The notes under the pieces were generated by a model that saw only the letters and a program-made list of their open reading frames with translations, did not search any database and was not told the origin of the DNA. Below, piece after piece: positions 1 to 5,126 of a stretch of 5,126 bases of DNA (position 1 is the stretch's first letter; each line of letters opens with the position of its first letter). The stretch is from positions 1-5,126 of the forward strand of contig JAABRB010000274.1 of assembly GCA_011391185.1 (NCBI GenBank), read 5' to 3'. The translations under genes and the position numbers were made by a program. Source of the stretch: Betaproteobacteria bacterium (lineage in GTDB: Bacteria > Pseudomonadota > Gammaproteobacteria > Burkholderiales > SG8-39).

Positions 1-103
1 TATGCCGGTCACGGTGGCGGTCGATTCGACCGGCAACGCGGTCCACAAATCCGGTCCGCGCGAGTGGCGAATCAAGATCGGCAAGATTCCGGTCGCCGCG
101 TAG
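1..103 (+). CDS. C-terminal end of an unidentified protein (5' truncated by window edge)
   Basis: The frame beginning at base 2 is open from the left edge and stops with TAG at 101-103, giving 33 residues that start PVTVAVDSTGNAVHKSG and end IGKIPVAA. The first in-window codon is ATG, but it has no visible upstream context, so the true start is probably outside. I do not recognise it with certainty. The block VAVDSTG, followed by V and then a G..EW pattern, resembles the strand carrying the first catalytic Asp of IS5-type DDE transposases. If so, the protein is truncated soon after that Asp and cannot be active. The alternating hydrophobic pattern would equally fit the last strands of an Ig-like or fibronectin-like domain. 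No terminator hairpin follows the stop. Confidence 0.45.
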   Translation, partial: MPVTVAVDSTGNAVHKSGPREWRIKIGKIPVAA

Positions 104-124
104 TACTCCTTTCCCATTTGATAT

Positions 125-144
125 GAATCAAGGGACCTGACCCC
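125..144. repeat. GACCTGACCCC-type motif, possible mobile-element end
   Basis: The 20 bases gaatcaagggacctgacccc resemble the AATTCAAGACCTGACCCC-like sequences often seen beside transposase genes (REP-associated or IS200-like) in proteobacterial genomes; that comparison is from memory. Only one copy lies in this window, so repeat status rests on resemblance alone. It sits 21 bases after the stop of the left-edge reading frame and 53 bases before the gene remnant at 198, which suits a mobile-element boundary. Confidence 0.3.
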
Positions 145-159
145 GGCCCGACGCAGCAT

Positions 160-171
160 CGTATCGATACG
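160..171. repeat. 12-bp perfect palindrome CGTATCGATACG
   Basis: The sequence cgtatcgatacg reads the same on both strands with no spacer. It lies in the short non-coding stretch ahead of the gene remnant. It could be a binding site for a dimeric regulator or a leftover of an element end. No second copy, recognisable operator or adjacent promoter supports a specific role. Confidence 0.4.
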
Positions 172-175
172 CTCG

Positions 176-190
176 CCGGCGATTTGCCGG
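176..190 (+). other. Small stem-loop overlapping a purine-rich Shine-Dalgarno
   Basis: CCGGC (176-180) and GCCGG (186-190) can pair around the loop GATTT. The stem runs into the GGAGGGGGG stretch (189-197) directly before the ATG at 198. In the intact ancestral gene it might have affected ribosome access. A five-pair stem is short and could be chance in GC-rich DNA. Confidence 0.3.
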
Positions 191-197
191 AGGGGGG

Positions 198-2002
<1,805 letters not shown>

Positions 2003-2019
2003 ACCCGCGTTGGGCCGCA

Positions 2020-3393
2020 GTGGCAGTGCATAAGATCAAAGCGGGCCTCGATATCCCGATCGCAGGCGAGCCGGTCCAGCGCGTCGACATCGCCGTCGCG
2101 CCGACCCGGATGGCCGTGCTCGGTGCGGACTATCCGGGGCTGAAGCCAGCCATGCTCGTGGAACCAGGCAACCTGGTGCGGCGTGGCGAAGTGCTGTTTC
2201 GCGACAAGCAGTTTCCGGAAATCCGTTTCACTGCGCCGGCAAGCGGACGAGTTGCGAAGATCCATCGCGGCCGCAAACGGGTGCTCGTGTCGGTGGTGAT
2301 CGAGCTGTCGGATGCGGAGCGCGCGGGCGATCCCGGCGAGGCATTGAAATTCGCGAGTTTTTCGGGCGTGGACCCGGCAGCGCCCGCGCCCGATGCCGTG
2401 CGCCGGCTGCTCGTCGAGTCCGGGTTATGGACGGCACTTCGCACTCGTCCCTTCAGCCGCGTCCCCGATCCCGCTTCGTCGCCTCGGGCATTGTTCGTGA
2501 CGGCGATGGATAGCCACCCGCTCGCGCCGGCCGTCGAAGTTGCGCTCGCCGGGCGCGAATCCGATTTCGCCGTGGGTCTCACCGCCCTGGCCAAGTTGAT
2601 CGAAGGCCCGACATATCTCTGCGTGGCGGCCGGCTCTCCGATCACCGTGCCATCGGGGGCGAACATCAAGCGCGAGGAGTTCGCGGGCCCGCATCCCTCC
2701 GGCACCGCCGGGGTGCACATCAACGTTCTCGACCCGGTGTTTCGCGGCAAGACCGTCTGGCATATCGGTTATCAGGATGTCGCCGCGATGGGACATCTCG
2801 TATCGACCGGTCAACTCGATTCGCGCCGCGTCATCGCGCTCGCCGGTCCGAGCATCCTGCGGCCGCGGCTGCTCGCGACCCGTGTCGGCGCGGCAACGGA
2901 CGAGCTCGTCGCCGGAGAGCTTGCGCCGGGGGAGCACCGCATCGTTTCCGGCTCGGTCCTGGGGGGGAGGATCGCCAGGGGCGAAGCGGACGGCTATCTG
3001 GGGAGATTTCACAACCAGGTGACGGCGCTCCCGGAGGGAACGCGACGCGAGTTCCTCGGCTGGCTCGCGCCCGGGCTGGGCAAGTTTTCGATCACCAATG
3101 CATTTGCCTCATCGCTCGGACGGGCCCGGAAGTTCGCCTTCACCACAACGACCAACGGTTCGCCGCGGGCGCTCGTTCCGATCGGCACCTATGAAGCGGT
3201 GATGCCCATGGACATCGAACCGACGTTCCTGATCCGCGCGCTGGTGACCGGAGACGCGGAGGAGGCCGAATCGCTCGGCTGCCTGGAGCTCGACGAGGAG
3301 GATCTGGCGCTGGCCACTTTCGTCTGCCCGGCGAAGAACGAGTACGGTCCGATGCTGCGCGAGATCCTCGAGCGCATCGAGAGGGAAGCCTGA
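2020..3393 (+). CDS. nqrA: Na+-translocating NADH:quinone reductase subunit A
   Basis: Peripheral cytoplasmic-side subunit of the Nqr complex, which oxidises NADH, reduces ubiquinone and exports Na+. NqrA carries no flavin or iron-sulfur centre and has been implicated in quinone binding. It has 457 residues against about 446 in Vibrio. Family blocks run in order: GLDIPIAG (9-16); the barrel-sandwich region with RFTAPASGRV (69-78); ESGLWTALRTRPFS (133-146); FVTAMDSHPLA (159-169); AGPHPSGTAGVH (222-233); YQDV (251-254); SGSVLGG (310-316); TTTTNG (375-380); VPIGTYEAVMPMDIEPT (386-402); and CLELDEEDLALATFVCPAKNEYG (421-443). The start is GTG. GTG at 2020 is the longest choice; GTG at 2026 would give MHKIKAGL, aligning better with the usual MITIKKGL, and neither has a good Shine-Dalgarno. 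The stop overlaps the nqrB start by one base. Confidence 0.96.
   Translation: MAVHKIKAGLDIPIAGEPVQRVDIAVAPTRMAVLGADYPGLKPAMLVEPGNLVRRGEVLFRDKQFPEIRFTAPASGRVAKIHRGRKRVLVSVVIELSDAERAGDPGEALKFASFSGVDPAAPAPDAVRRLLVESGLWTALRTRPFSRVPDPASSPRALFVTAMDSHPLAPAVEVALAGRESDFAVGLTALAKLIEGPTYLCVAAGSPITVPSGANIKREEFAGPHPSGTAGVHINVLDPVFRGKTVWHIGYQDVAAMGHLVSTGQLDSRRVIALAGPSILRPRLLATRVGAATDELVAGELAPGEHRIVSGSVLGGRIARGEADGYLGRFHNQVTALPEGTRREFLGWLAPGLGKFSITNAFASSLGRARKFAFTTTTNGSPRALVPIGTYEAVMPMDIEPTFLIRALVTGDAEEAESLGCLELDEEDLALATFVCPAKNEYGPMLREILERIEREA
3381..3386 (+). promoter_or_regulatory. Ribosome binding site of nqrB
   Basis: GAGGGA lies six bases before the ATG at 3393, inside the last codons of nqrA. With the TGATG stop-start overlap it supports translational coupling of nqrA and nqrB. 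Confidence 0.65.
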
Positions 3394-4622
3394 TGAGGCT
3401 TCTCCGGCGCCTGCTCGACGGCCAGCGGAAGCGGTTCGAGGAAGGCGGGCCGCTCGAGCGCCTCGGCCCATTGTACGAAGTGATCGACACCTTCTTTTAC
3501 ACGCCGCCCGACGTCACCCGAACCACGGCACACGTGCGCGATGCCATGGATCTGAAACGCATGATGATCGTGGTCGTTGTCGCGCTCATGCCTTGCGCGC
3601 TGTGGGCGATGTACAACGCGGGCCTGCAGGGAAATCTGGCGCTCGACCCGACGAAGCTCGCCGAACTTGCCGGCTGGCGACACAGCGTGATCCGTTGGCT
3701 TGGAGTGGGCTATTCACCCGACAGCCTGGTGGCCGACTTCGTTCACGGTGCGCTCTATTTCCTGCCACTGTACGCCGTGACGATGGTGGTCGGGGGAATG
3801 TGGGAAGTCGGATTCGCCATAGTTCGCAGGCACCCGATCAACGAGGGATTCTTCGTCACCGGTCTCATCTTCCCGCTGATCCTGCCGCCCACGACTCCGC
3901 TGTGGCAGGCGGCGTTCGGCATCACGTGGGGTGTCGTGATTGCCAAGGAGGTTTTCGGCGGAACCGGCATGAACATTCTTAATCCGGCGCTCGTGGCGCG
4001 GGCGGCGGTGTTTTACGCCTATCCGGCGCAAATCACCGGCGACAAGGTGTGGGTGGCGATGCCGCAGGCGCAGACAATCGACGGCTACAGCGCCGCCACC
4101 TTGCTCGGCCAGGCGCGCCAGGTCGCCGGATCGTTCACCGATCAGGGCTTCTCCTGGTGGAACGCGTTCATCGGGTTGGAACCCGGGTCGCTGGGCGAGA
4201 CGTCCGCGCTGATGTGCCTGATCGGTGCCGTGATCCTGCTCTGGACCAAGGTCGCGTCTTGGCGAACCGTGGTCGGGGTAGCGGTTGGGACCGTCGTCAT
4301 CGCGCAACTCTTCAACTGGACGGGCTCGACCACCAACCCGGCGTTCGGAATTCCGTTCTGGTGGCACATGGTCCTGGGTGGCTGGGCGTTTGGCACGGTC
4401 TTCATGGTGACCGACCCGGTCACCTCGGCGTTCACGGACCGGGGCAAGTGGATCTACGGCTTCATGATCGGTGCCCTGGTCGTGCTGGTTCGAGTCGTCA
4501 ATCCCGCCTATCCCGAAGCGATGATGCTGGTCATCCTGTTCATGAACGTGTTCGCGCCGCTCATCGACTACTGCGTGGTGAAGGGCAACCTGCGCCGGAG
4601 GCTGAAGCGCCGTGCAGGTTAA
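3393..4622 (+). CDS. nqrB: Na+-translocating NADH:quinone reductase subunit B, membrane flavoprotein
   Basis: Integral inner-membrane subunit that carries covalent FMN and takes part in electron transfer to quinone and Na+ movement. It has 409 residues, near the family's 410-415. Seen: an amphipathic N-terminal region with LYEVIDTFFYTP (27-38); HVRDAMDLKRMM (47-58) before the first hydrophobic segment (about 59-76); VVGGMWEV (132-139), whose Gly134-Gly135 correspond to the Vibrio Gly140-Gly141 pair tied to korormicin/HQNO resistance; HPINEGFFVTG (147-157); AKEVFGGTGMNILNPAL (184-200); DGYSAAT ending at Thr236, the expected phosphoester-FMN site; later hydrophobic segments near 269-285, 291-306, 324-340 and 353-370; and VVNPAYPEAMMLVILFMNVFAPL (368-390). 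The flavin motif has Ala234 where the usual form is SGAT. Its 3' end overlaps nqrC by 11 bp. Confidence 0.97.
   Translation: MRLLRRLLDGQRKRFEEGGPLERLGPLYEVIDTFFYTPPDVTRTTAHVRDAMDLKRMMIVVVVALMPCALWAMYNAGLQGNLALDPTKLAELAGWRHSVIRWLGVGYSPDSLVADFVHGALYFLPLYAVTMVVGGMWEVGFAIVRRHPINEGFFVTGLIFPLILPPTTPLWQAAFGITWGVVIAKEVFGGTGMNILNPALVARAAVFYAYPAQITGDKVWVAMPQAQTIDGYSAATLLGQARQVAGSFTDQGFSWWNAFIGLEPGSLGETSALMCLIGAVILLWTKVASWRTVVGVAVGTVVIAQLFNWTGSTTNPAFGIPFWWHMVLGGWAFGTVFMVTDPVTSAFTDRGKWIYGFMIGALVVLVRVVNPAYPEAMMLVILFMNVFAPLIDYCVVKGNLRRRLKRRAG
4597..4601 (+). promoter_or_regulatory. Ribosome binding site of nqrC
   Basis: GGAGG lies ten bases before the GTG at 4612, inside the nqrB coding end. It supports GTG 4612 as the start; the next in-frame ATG, at 4675, would cut into the membrane anchor. 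Confidence 0.6.
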
Positions 4623-5126
4623 CTCCGTTCGCTACACGCTCCTGTTCGCCACGGCGGTCTGCCTGGTCTGCTCGATGCTCGTCGCGAGCGCGACCGTGCT
4701 GCTGCGGGACCGGCAGCATGCGAACCAGCTCCTCTATCTACAGAAAAACATGCTGCAGGCGACCGGACTCGTCAAGCCGGACGAGCCGGTAACCGATCGC
4801 GAAGTCGTCGAGATTTTCGAACGCAACATCCGGCTTCGCCTGGTGGACCTGCGAACCGGCGAGTATGTCGTGCACCCGTCGGTCGATCCGTCCCGCTACG
4901 ATCAGCGGCGCGCACGTGCCGACCCCGCGCAGAGTCGCGAGGCGCCGCTCAACTTGTCGCAGATCAAGCGAATTCCGAATCTTGCGACGGTCGCTCTCGT
5001 GGTGAAGGACGGGCAACCCGTGCAGGTTGTCCTCCCGATCGAGGGTATCGGACTCTACGGCACCCTCTACGGTTTCGTTGCACTCGATCGCGACCTCACC
5101 ACCATTCGCGGTCTCGCCTTCTACGA
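4612..5126 (+). CDS. nqrC: Na+-translocating NADH:quinone reductase subunit C, 3' truncated by window edge
   Basis: Single-span subunit whose large periplasmic domain carries a second covalent FMN in the Nqr electron path. The 171 visible codons begin at a GTG overlapping the end of nqrB by 11 bp. Seen: a short cytoplasmic tail, then NSVRYTLLFATAVCLVCSML and VASATVLL, a membrane anchor at about 8-31 like the Vibrio [20 protein letters not shown]; LRDRQ (31-35); LQATGL (48-53); VVEIFERNIRLRLVDLRTGEYV (65-86); YDQRRA (96-101); IKRIPNLATVALVVKDG (118-134); VVLPIEGIGLYGTLYGFVAL (139-158); and RGLAFY (166-171). Intact proteins are about 255-265 residues, so roughly the last third is outside. That part includes the SGAT flavin-attachment motif, which cannot be checked here. 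Downstream nqrDEF are expected from the usual gene order. Confidence 0.95.
   Translation, partial: MQVNSVRYTLLFATAVCLVCSMLVASATVLLRDRQHANQLLYLQKNMLQATGLVKPDEPVTDREVVEIFERNIRLRLVDLRTGEYVVHPSVDPSRYDQRRARADPAQSREAPLNLSQIKRIPNLATVALVVKDGQPVQVVLPIEGIGLYGTLYGFVALDRDLTTIRGLAFY

Noticed and set aside
118..146. TTGATA at 118-123 as a possible -35 box
   Set aside because: No acceptable -10 sequence follows at 16-18 bases; the region there is CCCCGG.
2425..3012. Minus-strand open frame opposite nqrA
   Set aside because: It is an antisense shadow of conserved nqrA codons with composition typical of reversed GC-rich coding.
3714..4367. Minus-strand open frame opposite nqrB
   Set aside because: It is very rich in Arg, Asp and Pro with no domain pattern and covers a well-conserved membrane protein gene.
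4049..4792. + strand frame crossing the nqrB-nqrC junction
   Set aside because: It is out of frame with both nqrB and nqrC, which match their families throughout.

Overview
This is a high-GC bacterial window, most likely from a proteobacterium (beta or gamma). The evidence is an Nqr-type respiratory operon with proteins close to the Vibrio pattern, strong G/C preference at third codon positions and two GTG starts. All intact genes lie on the + strand: malic enzyme, nqrA, nqrB and the start of nqrC. They are tightly packed (17-bp gap, 1-bp overlap, 11-bp overlap), so they look like one transcription unit that continues past the right edge, where nqrC is cut after 171 codons.

Left end (1-340): position 101-103 closes a reading frame that entered from the left, whose 33 visible codons I cannot identify firmly. 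One reading is the first-Asp strand of a DDE (IS5-like) transposase. Then comes a short non-coding stretch with a GACCTGACCCC-type motif, a perfect 12-bp palindrome and a small stem-loop. After these, at 198-303, lies what I read as a decayed, internally deleted remnant of the gamma subunit gene of a 2-oxoacid (pyruvate):ferredoxin oxidoreductase. Its first 14 codons and a conserved block of 20 codons, normally about 50 residues further on, now abut in different frames. A clear Shine-Dalgarno then starts the malic enzyme.

Centre and right (341-5126): the 553-aa malic enzyme has all catalytic and metal residues. It resembles animal NADP-type malic enzymes more than E. coli MaeA, including a DSKGL cofactor loop. 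NqrA (457 aa), NqrB (409 aa, ten-helix membrane subunit with covalent-FMN Thr236) and NqrC (membrane anchor plus partial periplasmic domain) belong to the Na+-translocating NADH:ubiquinone oxidoreductase. This complex oxidises NADH, reduces quinone and pumps Na+ outward.

How they may work together: malic enzyme decarboxylates malate to pyruvate and yields NAD(P)H, and Nqr consumes NADH. The pyruvate oxidoreductase remnant next door suggests the locus once also held the step from pyruvate to acetyl-CoA. I see no wholly new system. The points of most interest are the gene remnant, the malic enzyme-nqr linkage, the predicted NADP preference and a variant flavin-attachment motif in NqrB.
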